Assembly (NCBI GenBank): GCA_021464245.1
Contig: JADCRB010000034.1
Coordinates: forward strand, 1,054,001-1,118,000
Source: Carallia brachiata
Taxonomy: Eukaryota; Streptophyta; Magnoliopsida; Malpighiales; Rhizophoraceae
Reading direction: 5' to 3'
Length of the DNA: 64,000 nt
Part shown: positions 23,201 through 33,731 of the stretch, piece after piece
How positions within the stretch are numbered: position 1 is the first letter of the stretch
How the letters are laid out: the number at the start of each line of letters is the position of its first letter
The notes under the pieces: model-generated
What the model was told of the DNA's origin: nothing
The model's input: the letters and a program-made list of their open reading frames with translations, nothing else
The model's database searches: none
Translations under genes and position numbers: made by a program

Positions 23201-25996
23201 CGCATTTGCCACACAAATAATTGCCCTGTTGGTGTTGCCAGTCAGGTACTAATGGAAGCTTGTGCATTTTAGCATGGGACAGTTATGTGCTTTTTGTTAT
23301 TGACTTTTTTCGTTGTGGATTCCCTTTAGAGAGAAGAACTACGTGCCCGGTTTCCTGGTGTGCCTGGTGATCTTGTCAATTTCTTCTTATATGTCGCTGA
23401 GGAGGTATTACCCAGCCCTTTCTTTACATATCATGACATTCTGTGTTTTGAACACTGATCAACATCTTTTCTACTGGCTAGGTGAGAGGCATGCTGGCAC
23501 AGTTGGGTTACCAGAAGTTAGATGATGTTATTGGACGAACAGATTTATTAAGGCCACGAGATATTTCTCTGGTCAAAACTCAGCATCTTGATCTTGGCTA
23601 TATTCTCCGGTGCGTATTCTAGCACTAGCTGTTCTTCCCAAATGTGGCCTATTTGCCTTCCATTTATGAAGTGTTGATTATTCCGGCAGAATGTTGGGAT
23701 GTCCAAATGGAGCAGTACTCGAATCAGGAATCAAGATGTTCATACTAATGGTCCTGTTTTGGATGATGTTTTACTTGCAGAGACTGAGGTAAGTAATTTG
23801 TCCGATTTTTGAAGGTTACTAGTTTGGAAACTGGGAATATTATTTCTTATTGACAATGATTCTGATTCAATGAATGTCTGCGTGGCAATGAGACCTACTA
23901 GAAAGTATTAGGCCATTGATGTGTGTTTTCACATGTAGTGATATCTCATGAGTCAGGACTGGTGCATCTTAGAGAGGACCATTGACCCATTTGTCATTGA
24001 TTTTTCTTTTTAGCTGCAAGAAGTGTTCATGACTGTAAGGAGTAACAGACCTACAGCACAAAGAAACTATTCATTTTTACCAGGCATTTATTCTTTGTTT
24101 TCATCTTAAACGCAGTTGTACACCCAACTCCTAGTTTTGAACGGTAAAGCCATAATCTGCTACTGAAACTAAAAAATGAAATATCTCATTATTTGGTACT
24201 CTAGTAGCAATGGCAATCAACAAGTTAGCATGAATTTTTTTGCTTTGCCTCTGATTCGCTACACATTGGTTGCATTTTCTAATTGCTATCTGTCTAATCT
24301 TTTCAGATTTCAGATGCTATTGATAATGAAAAGGTTGTTCATAAAACTGTAAAGATATACAACGTGGACCGTGCTGTTTGTGGCCGTATAGCAGGTGTGG
24401 TAGCTAAGAAATATGGTGACACTGGTTTTGCTGGGCAGCTGAACATAACGTAAGATGTGGCTTCCTGATGGAAAATATTTTATAAAGAGGATGCCCACGT
24501 ACCTGTCAAAAACATAAGCTTAATGGCTTTTCTATGCGAACAGGTTTATTGGGAGTGCAGGGCAGTCATTTGCATGCTTTTTGACACCTGGAATGAACAT
24601 TCGACTGGTGGGGGAAGCTAATGATTACGTCGGAAAGGTAGCTTAATAATACTTAATTGTAGAGCACTTTTTAACGAGTTAAATCTCTAGCTTGAAATCC
24701 AATCCGGTCTGTTACATCCTTACAATCCTTTTGATTTAGCTTTTTTGCAAGTTGGCTCCGCTGCAGAATGGTACTTAATTTCAGTGCTGTTTGCTTTTTC
24801 AGGTTTTAAAAATATGACATACAAACATCAGAAATTAGTTATGTTATATTAAATTACTTAAAGATTCGCTTCTATCGTCTTCTTTGTTTAACCAAAATGC
24901 TTTTAGGGTATTGCTGGAGGAGAAGTGGTTGTAACCCCTGTGGATGATACTGGATTTTGTCCCGAGGAAGCAACTATAGTTGGGAATACATGCTTATACG
25001 GGGCAACTGGTGGCCAAGTATTTGTCAGAGGGAAAGCTGGGGAGCGCTTTGCAGTTAGAAATTCACTTGCTGAAGCTGTAGTTGAAGGCACTGGAGACCA
25101 TTGTTGTGAGTACATGACAGGTGGTTGTGTGGTCGTACTTGGAAAGTGAGTAATAATTCTTCAACACACCTGCCCATGGTCAGGCAAAATAAATGGAATG
25201 ATTAGAATTTTGAGCCTTTCTTTTGTGTGTCTGTATTGGACAGAGTTGGTAGAAATGTAGCTGCTGGAATGACTGGAGGTTTGGCATACATTCTTGACGA
25301 GGATAATACTCTGATTCCCAAGGTATGTTGCTGATGTTCTTTCTCTTGATTTGCATTGCGGAGTACTAAGTCATACATCTTAGCGCTATCTTACTATGAA
25401 TGTTTCCAATTCCGCCTACCATTGTTTAGTCAAGAGTCCTCGTATGCTTTGAAGATGGTCTTTAAGTTAAAATAATATCTTGTGTAACTGTGAACAGGTA
25501 AATAAAGAAATTGTGAAGGTCCAAAGAGTGACTGCATCTGTTGGCCAGATGCAACTACGGAACCTAATTGAAGCCCACGTTGTAAGTTCTCTGAATTAAT
25601 CCGCATTCATGTTACGTATTTCGAAGAAATATGTATGGCACTTACCAGCAACCCATCAACATTCTGACTTGCTCGCTTCAACGAAAAAGTCCCATGAATG
25701 CACCATCGTTTCTTTGTTAAATTATTAATGCTCTCAAAGCAATTACTATAATCTGTTGAACTTCTCTGATTAGTGCACTATGATTTGCATTTTTCATTCG
25801 GTATCGTGTAACATTAAATGCGTTTATGGTGCAGGAAAAAACGGGGAGCAGCAAAGGTGCTGCTATTCTGAAGGAATGGGAGACGTATCTGCCACTCTTT
25901 TGGCAGCTGGTCCCGCCTAGTGAAGAAGACACTCCCGAGGCTTGTGCCGATTATCAGGCGACCGCTGCTGGACAAGTGGCGTTACAATCTGCATGA
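9483..25996 (+). CDS. GLU1: Ferredoxin-dependent glutamate synthase, plastid (Fd-GOGAT), 33 exons
   Basis: Transfers the amide nitrogen of glutamine to 2-oxoglutarate using reduced ferredoxin, giving two glutamates in the plastid stroma, including re-assimilation of photorespiratory ammonium. Exons: 9483-9815, 11071-11383, 11929-12371, 12464-12595, 13191-13289, 13705-13775, 14049-14145, 14604-14696, 14876-15021, 15126-15287, 16838-16948, 17063-17278, 18238-18392, 18760-18889, 19075-19133, 19247-19352, 20098-20194, 20622-20737, 20852-21049, 21174-21284, 21528-21767, 21845-21943, 22860-22955, 23048-23245, 23330-23404, 23482-23609 (or 23613), 23690-23788, 24307-24449, 24544-24637, 24907-25145, 25244-25322, 25498-25581, 25835-25996. 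All use GT-AG sites and phases join except around exon 10 (six indels) and exon 26/27. The expected product is about 1640 residues, the usual length; 33 exons matches what I recall for GLU1. The absence of a C-terminal NADH-binding (GltD-like) half separates it from NADH-GOGAT. Confidence 0.96.
11426..11462. repeat. (CT)n microsatellite in Fd-GOGAT intron 2
   Basis: About 18 uninterrupted CT dinucleotides starting 43 bases after the exon 2 donor. A likely length-variable marker with no coding effect. Confidence 0.9.
13335..13380. repeat. Long C tract followed by G run in Fd-GOGAT intron 5
   Basis: A run of about 25 C residues (13348-13372), preceded by C7-ACCACCACC and followed directly by GGGGGTGGG. 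The C tract could form an i-motif, and the opposite strand a G-quadruplex or hairpin. Such tracts are also hard to sequence, so the exact length is uncertain. Confidence 0.8.
16141..16656. repeat. Tandem duplication (~250 bp units) in Fd-GOGAT intron 10
   Basis: 16141-16390 and 16408-16656 are nearly identical (offset 267), with a 17-base linker between them. The few differences include TTTTATGAAGTT against TTCTATGAGTT and GAAACTAGC against GAAGCTAGC. The high identity implies a recent event or an assembly duplication. Confidence 0.9.
16838..19352 (+). other. Fd-GOGAT exons 11-16: central domain
   Basis: Contains the family stretches [32 protein letters not shown] and [15 protein letters not shown]. 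It ends with [20 protein letters not shown] at the start of the synthase part. The domain links the amidotransferase to the synthase half and contributes to the ammonia channel. All six exons are in phase. Confidence 0.88.
20098..23404 (+). other. Fd-GOGAT exons 17-25: FMN and iron-sulphur synthase barrel
   Basis: The TIM-barrel synthase core carries [31 protein letters not shown], the 2-oxoglutarate/FMN-site [10 protein letters not shown], and [14 protein letters not shown]. The [3Fe-4S] cluster cysteines are the three in exon 24 (spacing C-x5-C-x4-C, about residues 1255, 1261 and 1266). Ferredoxin-type enzymes carry an extra loop near exon 21 that contacts ferredoxin, and the [12 protein letters not shown] region is present here. 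All exons are intact. Confidence 0.9.
22074..22377 (-). mobile_element. TRIM (terminal-repeat retrotransposon in miniature) in Fd-GOGAT intron 22
   Basis: On the minus strand the element runs from 22372 to 22079. LTRs of 78 and 62 bp (22295-22372 and 22079-22140) both begin TGTTGGAG and end ATGACA (TG...CA). Directly inside the first LTR lies TGGTATCAAAGCC, a primer-binding site matching initiator-Met tRNA. The internal part is only about 154 bp, with no gag or pol. Flanking 5-bp duplications are CTAAA and CAAAA, one mismatch apart. It sits 136 bases after the exon 22 donor and leaves the splice sites untouched. Confidence 0.8.
23690..25996 (+). other. Fd-GOGAT exons 27-33: C-terminal GXGXG beta-helix domain
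   Basis: Gly-rich repeats typical of the alpha-subunit C-terminal domain are seen: [56 protein letters not shown] (not contiguous in one motif) and [21 protein letters not shown]. This right-handed beta-helix is structural. The protein ends at TGA 25994-25996 after a short variable tail. The join with exon 26 is ambiguous. Confidence 0.88.
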
Positions 25997-26640
25997 AGAA
26001 TCACAAATGCAACTCCTACCGTTAAGAACGGCCATAAGCCTAAAGTTGCTGGGCGCAGACTGTACAGGTCAAATTTAAGAAGAAAGTTTCTTGGAATTTT
26101 CCGCTAATTGGCGGGGAATCAGGATGCATTTCCTGCGCTGGTTGACAAAGAGGTCTCTTTGTTTGCCTGGGAGAATATCTTCGCCAGGAGTACAAAAGAC
26201 CGAGATGGTAAAGCATTCAGCGTCCCCAGTACTACAGAATTTGTATAGTTCGCTTTTGAGGCAGAAAATGTAAATTTAATAGACTGCCCCAATGTTATCA
26301 ATGCTTCTTGTTGTTTTCTAGGCCAACGTCAATACTTCTTTCGTGTTTGGCAATAATGCAGTTCCATAATTTGGGTTATTGGCTTTGTTCCGGTCTAACA
26401 GAACACCAATCGATTATCTGCTGGTCACATTCAATTGCGATGCAATTTTTGAAAAAGGGTTTTGGCTGCAAACGCTCGTCCTGCACCACATCATCAATTG
26501 CGATCATAGTTGCTTCAGTTTTCCTGTAAATTCAGAGAGGGAAAAATTACACATTCGGAGAAAAAGTTGTTCAAGGAATTTTCGTAATACAACGAGTTGT
26601 GAACCTTCTATAATTATATAGATTCATTATACAATAAAAA
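25997..26640 (+). terminator. 3' UTR and polyadenylation region of Fd-GOGAT
   Basis: Follows the TGA at 25994-25996. An AATAAA signal at about 26633-26638 lies in an AT-rich stretch with upstream TGTAA-like words near 26270. The frames within it have no known domains and are best read as UTR. Confidence 0.45.
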
Positions 26641-27055
26641 AAGTAATGATTTTTTTTTCTTTCGTTTATTGCACTTATAATCAATGTAGTTATATTATAA
26701 ATTCATTTAATGGTGTTACAAAAATTTTTTCTGACAAATTTGTCTAGATATATAATAGAGCCGCATCCCGAAAATTGAACCTTCATTGTTCGCAAGTAAA
26801 GTCATCAAGATTACAAGACATCACTTCACTACTAACTATGGCTCCGACAATTGCACTCGGACATGTGACTCTGAAGTTGGTGGAAAATATCAGTAGACGG
26901 CCACTTTACAAACAATAAGATTAAAGGTTGAAATGTGTGGAATTGCTAGCACCCCGGCGAAGAGATGTCATCTCAAGACCAATGTCTTTTATTAAATGCA
27001 TGCATCGTTATTTAAACCCTCGCCAGATATTGATCGGATCACTGATTAAATCGCA

Positions 27056-27280
27056 AAAATCAATTATTTTTTGTTTTTTTTATTTGAGATCGTTTAGTAT
27101 TCAATTTAATGGACTGACTAATTTGGACTAATCCAAGTAAGACCTCAAAAGATGACAAAAGTCTCCTAACAGGCATTTAATACTGTTACATCTCCAAAAA
27201 CTCGAACTCGAAATTTCTGATTAGGTGGTAAATGGACCTCTACCATCCATACCAGCGCCTTCTAGTACAAAGTCAATTAT
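27056..27280 (-). mobile_element. tRNA-derived SINE, copy 2
   Basis: The body at about 27,069-27,268 matches the copy at 5301-5490 along its full length (shared landmarks: GACTGACTAATTTGGAC-like, AGACTTTTGTCATC-like and ACTCGAACTCGAAA-like segments). On the minus strand it shows A-box TGGTATGGATGGTAGAGG and B-box GAGTTCGAGTTT. Flanking words AAATCAATTAT (upstream) and AAAGTCAATTAT (downstream, ending 27,280) fit a target-site duplication. Copies with different duplications mean independent insertions. Confidence 0.7.
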
Positions 27281-29822
27281 ATATATACACAAGATATTCT
27301 AATTTTTTCATAGTTAACATAATTTTATGAATTAATTGAATTTAAACGTTTTTCTATAATTACTATAAGAATAAAATTTTTATTTTATATTTTATGATAA
27401 ATTTATCAACATATATATTTATACACACATTTAATTTAATATTTTCAATATTTTAATTTGAAATTTAAGTATTTTTAATGATAAACAAATTTGATATCAA
27501 ATTTTAAAATAAAAAATAATTTTTTTTAATAAAAAGAAACCTTAGATCTTCATCACTGAAATTACTTACTCGTAACAATCGCAAAACTAATCAAGTCAAT
27601 TCAAATTAGAGCTTCACTGTCTAACTTAACTTTAAGTAGCAAAAAAATAACTACGTAATATTCATCTAACAAAATCTAACACCATATTTATTTTTTATTT
27701 TTTCAAATTTTAATAATATAACGGTCTATATTATTTTGTTGTTGTATAAATATTACTACCTAATATTTTCCTTCAAATTAATAATCCAAACAAAATTTTT
27801 AAGGAACCCAATTTATTTAGTCCTTGGGCAATTCAGGCCAGATTGAATAACTTTAACTATACATATTAATCGAATCTCCTTTCTTAGAAAAATTATTTTT
27901 TTATTTTTATTTATTTATTTATTTATTGTTGTTGTTGTTTCAGTGGTAACGATAAATTCTTACTTCCCTTAGCCGGGAAAACCTTAATTTCCACCAAACG
28001 TATTTAAAACAACTTGAAGTGTGAAACGAGATGCAGTGTATCTTACAAATAAACATGAATTCAAAACCAATTCATTGTAACTCGCTATAAGGACCAAGCC
28101 AGCCTACTCTTGCTTTGTCTTTTGTTTGGTTATATTTTCAAGGAAACAGAAACCGATTGCCATGTGTCGTCATGCATGTCGAGTTCATCTCTCTAGCATA
28201 AGCCTAAAATAGGAAGCCATGCGTTAGCTTCTTTCTCTATCATCGTCATCATCATCATCATCATCATGAGTGCGATGTATGTTTCCTCGTGTTCTCCGTC
28301 CCCTTTCCTGTTAAGTCTTGGTTACTCTGGCTGAAAATTTATGTTTGTCTTCCGCTGTCGAACAATTTTTGTTCCATCTAATTGTCAAGAATTCATTATA
28401 ACCCAAAACATTAAGTTATTGTGTGATATTTAAAATAAAAAAAATATATTTTAAATTTTAATAGATTTATAATACTAAAAGTAAAAATAAAGAATAGATT
28501 CACGTTACCGTAAAACTTCGTAATTATATGATATTATGTTAAAAAATTATTCAATAAAAAAAACACTTAAGTTTTCGTTTTCCTGGCCCTCTTCCCTCAA
28601 TTTTGTTATTATACATGCTAAAAGACAGCAACAAACTTTCGCCAATAATTCTAATTTCACTATGCTACAAATACAATTGTATCAGAAACTAAAAAGTCTC
28701 ATCTTCAAAACTGGGTTCGAAGCAATTGATTAATAATACGCCACATTTCCATTTAAAACAAAATGTTTTTGCATATACAATTTCATCTGAATTCGGCAAT
28801 AAAGACCAACGTATAATTACGGAAATATTATGCAACAATATTTAGATATCAACAATATAGTAATATTTAAGTAACAACAAGTTAATATATAGCGTTAGAT
28901 GATTGAAATATGAAAAAAAAATAAATTATTAAGTGCCGTTAAAAAATATGTAAATATTTTATTAATATTTAAAATTAAGTTATGCAGTAAAATTCTTACT
29001 GAAATAAAAAGGAATATAGATTTCCTTTTTTTGTTTAAAGAATTCTTTGGTTCATAATGACGCATACTTGGGAAAAAGAAAAAACCTTTTAAACGAGGTG
29101 GTCGATTATTATTTATTTTTGGTGGGTAGGCGAAAGGTTGCAACTAAAATGCCAGTTGTCTACTCTTTAACACATACTTGCTTACTCGGCAAGATCTTGG
29201 AGGACTTGAAAGCAAGAAAGTGCATTGCTCTTCTTTCGCAATAGTTCGAAAGAAAAATAAGACAAATAAGAAACTTCCAACAATAAAAATTAAAAAGTTA
29301 AAAAAAAAAAATCCTTTCCTTGTACGGAACAGCCTTCGGTCCTTGAAAATCCCTCTGTTCATTTTTATTTTTTTTTATTTTTTTTTATTTTATAAAATTG
29401 AAAGTAAAGTGTCATTACAATAGTGTTAGATAGGACTGTGTCGCGTCACATTGAATTAAGGAAGAAGCAAACTCTCATGTCTAGCAAGAATTATTTTTTA
29501 TTTTTCTTGATGTACAATTACACGCAATTCATTTCAAAACAAGAAGGAAACAAGCCAGGAAATTGCCCCATCAAGTTCAAGTTTCCTCCTTGCTAATTCA
29601 AACTTGCAAGTGACTTCATAATCGGAAAAAAAAAAGGCAAAACATAATGAAACTGCCGATTGAAGCCCACAATGTTGGACGCCATGTACCAAAAACCTTT
29701 TCTTGCTGCAATTGCACTCTTGGAGAATCTTGATCTATACGTTCACTACTCATGCAGAGAAAAAAAAAGGCTTTTATATTAAGCCTTGAAGCATTGCTAT
29801 TAACGATCAAATTTCCTCACAT
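27281..29822. other. Intergenic AT-rich region, no gene seen
   Basis: Mostly low-complexity AT-rich DNA. It includes a (TTTA)n run near 27,900, a (CAT)n microsatellite at about 28,245-28,266, and A and T tracts near 29,300-29,400. Open frames are short and without family features. Confidence 0.5.
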
Positions 29823-30029
29823 TCAACAATGAGACTGGTAGGGGCAGGCAAGTTTCTTGATATTGGAGAAAGTGCCAGGACAAACGAGAAGAGACAAGAT
29901 TAAAACCGGCAAGAAAAGGAGCGCCGTGGGCGGCGGCGGCAATGGAGGCAAGAATGGTGGCAGAGCTACCATGATGAAAGCTAGAATAATCAGCAATGAC
30001 ATAGATTTCATACCAAAGAACAAGAACAT
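29823..30029 (-). CDS. ARGOS/OSR-family small membrane protein (OSR-a), C-terminus frameshifted
   Basis: The minus frame gives 68 residues starting at the ATG at 30,029-30,027. It has a hydrophobic segment (SLLIILAFIMVA), the family turn LPPFLPPLPPPP at residues 23-34, then a second hydrophobic segment of 16 residues. Family members (ARGOS, ARL, OSR1/2 in Arabidopsis) are ER/endomembrane proteins that promote organ growth and reduce ethylene response. After the second segment the four paralogues here have LA[FL]xx. In OSR-a that stretch (LALSP) is found one frame away, at the identical 16-residue spacing, because of one extra base in a CC pair (29,878-29,879). As written, the protein continues CPGTFSN and stops. 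Either this is a sequence error or the gene has an altered tail. A TATA-like GCATAAAT lies on the minus strand at about 30,251-30,258. Confidence 0.7.
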   Translation of the reverse strand: MFLFFGMKSMSLLIILAFIMVALPPFLPPLPPPPTALLFLPVLILSLLVCPGTFSNIKKLACPYQSHC

Positions 30030-30250
30030 GTGAGTAGATTTTCAGTGACACTGAGATCCTAATATTACAAGCACACCCACCATCAAATGCTAAGCAGCTA
30101 ATGCGAATACACAAAAAAAAAAAAAAGCAAAAAAAAGACAGACTCAATCTGGAAGAAGGGGGGGGGGGTTTGTGTTTTGTTGTTTGTTGCTGTTGCAGTG
30201 TACGGTGGGGGTTGGAATTTATTAAAGAGGGTTTTGGGGTACTTGTGAGT

Positions 30251-30258
30251 ATTTATGC
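30251..30258 (-). promoter_or_regulatory. TATA-like box upstream of OSR-a
   Basis: GCATAAAT on the minus strand, 222-229 bases before the OSR-a start codon, followed by a CA-rich leader. Assigned from position and sequence only. Confidence 0.35.
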
Positions 30259-30436
30259 AACAATGGGGGCTTAGGTGAGAGGGGATGCTATTGCTGTTGC
30301 CTGCCTGTCAAGCAACCTCGACACACCAGTCACCGTGTCTTGTTTTGGTCAATGTAGTAAACCTATAATAATGGCTGGTTATTGACTTATTGTGACAGAT
30401 ATTGAGATAAAGTTCACAAATGCACAGGAGATGCAG

Positions 30437-30516
30437 TATATTTAACATCTATTGGTCTAATTATTTTTTAAATTTATATTTAACATCTATTGGTCTAATT
30501 ATTTTTTAAATTTAAT
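30437..30516. repeat. Perfect 40-bp tandem repeat
   Basis: The word TATTTAACATCTATTGGTC and the following AT-rich bases occur twice in immediate succession, with an identical unit of about 40 bp. Small local duplication, no gene. Confidence 0.85.
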
Positions 30517-32746
30517 ATATTTTTTATAGTACAACGATTTATATCAGTCTGTAACACTACATTTCCCTTTTACTTTGATAAGAAACTTTATTGATTGAGA
30601 TATAGGGCGGAAGTTTATTACGGAGAGATACACTCAAGATGGGTTTCCCAGGGTGTTTTTGGGAATTATAATAATGGTTTGTGAGTCTCTTAGGTTCATG
30701 CTTTTGGAAACGAAATAACTTGGTTAAGAAATGAATTAAACGCACCTGAAGATTTCTATTCAATTAATGTTGTGACTAATTCCACTCTAATTATTAATCT
30801 CGAATATTGACTTTTGTTTTTTTTTTGAAACTGCTGGGGACATATTATTAATTTTGAACTGACTTTTGTTAACTGCATGTGGAAATGGGTAGTTTTGATA
30901 GTCTACAATCTACATGGAAATAAATTCGATAATTAGAAACGCTTTTTAAACTTTTTTTTTTCTTTTTCCAGTAAAAGTACATAATCATACTGGTTATCCA
31001 AAGCATCCATACAATCTTAATAAAAAAAAACGATTTTTAAAAAAAATCAAAATTTAAAATAACACTAAATATGTTTAGAATAATATCAAATATATTTAAA
31101 ATTTAATTTTTTTTGTCAAATGTGTTTGGATGGAGTATGCCAAACCATTTGACCATGTAATGTTACCTTTTTTTTATCTTTACAGAAAGATGTTTATGAT
31201 AGGGCCTACAATTGTCATGGCTTACCCATATTTGCTCTCTTTACGGATGGCTTAAGGTAAGTAACAAAAGAAATTCATTGCAAATTTGCCATTTGATTGT
31301 TGGCACGGAATTCAGCATCACTGCCCTCTTGATTCTATCCTCAATGACATTAACGTAGTCAAATTGTCATTTTATGCGTTAATAATTCTAAGAATACTTT
31401 TGGAGCCCTAGCCACAAAAGCATATTGCATTTTGGTATAAGCAATTAATCTTCAACCCCTTTTGTAGATAATCGTGATGAGCCAGATTGGCCAATTTCAC
31501 GAAATTGGTCTAGCAACCCATAAATCCCCTGTCAAAGCACATATTTGGGGGCCAATTAACAGTTTTTCATTTGATCTTTGACAGCTATGGCGGATGCACG
31601 CTAGCAAGAAACTATCAACCGCTTAAATTATTGGATAAGACCTAAAAATTGATTATATATTAAATTTTAACATATTTTTTTAGAGTGCAATTATACAGAC
31701 AGGTGGGGGAAAATTGATCGGGAAAACATAAAGTGCAATCAACTGATAAAAATATGTTAATTTTATGAAATTTTTATTACAAATAATAATCGTTTGATTG
31801 TATAATTCAATTGATTGATTATAATGTAATTCTTTTCGGTTTATTTTTTTCCGTCCGTATATATTTTTTGAATTTTTTATATGTTTGTTAGATTGACAGC
31901 GTGAACAAAACATATAATTTTTTATTAATAAAATTTTATAATTAAATACAAGCAAAAAAAAAAAAATTTAACTCAAGAGTTACTGTACCAAAACATCATT
32001 TAGCCCTTTTAAAGTGTCAATGAGCCGCAAAGATGACAACGTGTAAGCTTTTACGCAGCCATTAGTCATAAATTATCACATGCATGTACCTGGTGGTGCC
32101 ACAATTTTCTGCAGCTTAATTGATGTCCAATTTACCATGGGCTCATTTAAAACATGCTAGGGAATGGCCGGCCCCCTCTGACCAATATTGAATTTCCATG
32201 CATGAAAAAGGAAAGAATTTGACCAATAAAAAAAAAAAAGGAAAGAAATCGGAGGACTGAACCAATTAAAAGCTAGTTTTGGTGCATTGCATTGGTGCAA
32301 TTAATTTGCCCACCAGGCTATTGTTGTGGCTAACTAGCAGGAATTTAATTTCCCACCCGCAATTTCTTCGACAAGCATTTACAGTTTTGGACCCAAATTT
32401 GCTCTAGTTGTTTTCAAAAATTTTCTAATAACAAAGGTTTTCTTTAAAATTTTCGGAGTGAATAAATCCTTTACAACGGCAATAATGCTCATAACAGTTA
32501 TATTTGTATTTTTTTAGCTCTAAACTAGTCCACGTTACAGTTAATTGTTATTGAGGGAGGTCTCATGTCTTTAAACACAACGAAGAGACATTGCATAAAC
32601 TTTTTGTACCCCATTTATTATATATTGGAGTTGAGAATCCTCGCCTCCTCCAAGTCCAAAGATTTGTTTGCCAACTAGTTAAGTCAAATAGTTTATATTT
32701 CTTAGTTATCCCGGAAGTATTGTTCTGCATAAAATCAACATCTGTG

Positions 32747-32786
<40 letters not shown>

Positions 32787-33270
32787 TATATGTATATAAA
32801 ACCTTTTTTTTTGTTTTAGAGTTGTTAGTCAGATGAGATGACGAGGGAGGATATGAAGTTCAAACTTTCTCTCAATTAGAAGCCACTACTTATAACCATC
32901 TCAGTTATAGACTATAGCTTAACCCGATTTTATTGACTGAAAAAAAAAAATGCTGGTATAATTTTTTTTTGTGAAATTTGTTGGTAAAAACATGTTGTCC
33001 TGGGAGTGGTCCTTGTGGACTCAATATACAGTCACTGTACCAAGCAAGACATGGAAAGCAATGAAACGTAAAGGAAACAAAAAAAATTAAAAAAATCTGG
33101 TTAGTGAATATTTGTATGTATATATATATATATATATATAGCCACTGGTTATAATCAATTAATAGTATACAAAATTGCGGTTAGCTGAACCAGGACATGT
33201 ATGATGTAGCAGAATTGCATGAGCTGATTGATGACAACTAGCCAACCAACTAGCTATGCTGTGTGCCAAT
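30517..33270. other. Intergenic region between OSR-a and OSR-b
   Basis: AT-rich, with (TA)n tracts at about 32,746-32,790 and 33,119-33,140. No frame has recognisable domains. OSR-a and OSR-b are divergently transcribed, so this 3 kb contains the upstream regions of both. Confidence 0.45.
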
Positions 33271-33280
33271 AGTATAAAGT
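33271..33280 (+). promoter_or_regulatory. TATA-like box upstream of OSR-b
   Basis: AGTATAAAGT lies 248-257 bases before the OSR-b ATG, followed by a pyrimidine-rich leader (33,350-33,470). Assigned from position only. Confidence 0.4.
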
Positions 33281-33527
33281 AGCCTTAAGAATCATCAATC
33301 GCCGTCTTTCCATATATATTATGCATTACCATTGTATATATATTCAACCCTTCTCTTTAATTGGCTCAAAAATTCTCCTCCGTGCCTCACTTTCATACTT
33401 CTCATCATAACCACGTTTTGTTTCTTCTTCTTATTCTTCTAATCTTTCTTTTCTTCTAAGTTAAGAGTTGAATTGATTGTTCTGTATCTTCAGAGACACT
33501 ACTCTTGGCTTTTGGTGGTGATAATTA

Positions 33528-33731
33528 ATGTGCAGAGAAAAGTTGATGTTTCAGGTCATGCAGTTCGGGTCTATGGTTTTGCTGACGGTTTTGCTGTTGG
33601 TGTTGCCGCAAGTGCTGCCACCGTTGCCGCCGCCGCCGTTGATACTTTTGTTTGTTCCAGTTTTGATCATGTTCTTTCTTGTTTTCCTGGCTTTCTCTTC
33701 ATCCCAAGCGCCCGACACGACATGCCAGTAG
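33528..33731 (+). CDS. ARGOS/OSR-family small membrane protein (OSR-b)
   Basis: Intronless 67-residue frame. A short N-terminus (MCREKLMFQVMQFG) precedes a hydrophobic segment (SMVLLTVLLLVLPQV), the conserved LPPLPPPP turn at about residues 31-38, a second hydrophobic segment, the LAFSS tail motif and a short polar end. This two-helix hairpin is the OSR domain of ARGOS-type organ-size regulators, which act at the ER, interact with the ethylene-receptor regulator RTE1 in Arabidopsis, and are induced by auxin, brassinosteroid or ethylene (family knowledge). It is the only plus-strand member of this cluster and is shorter than ARGOS (about 106 residues), closer to the OSR1/2 type. The overlapping Ala-rich frame at 33,473-33,754 is its shadow. 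Confidence 0.85.
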   Translation: MCREKLMFQVMQFGSMVLLTVLLLVLPQVLPPLPPPPLILLFVPVLIMFFLVFLAFSSSQAPDTTCQ

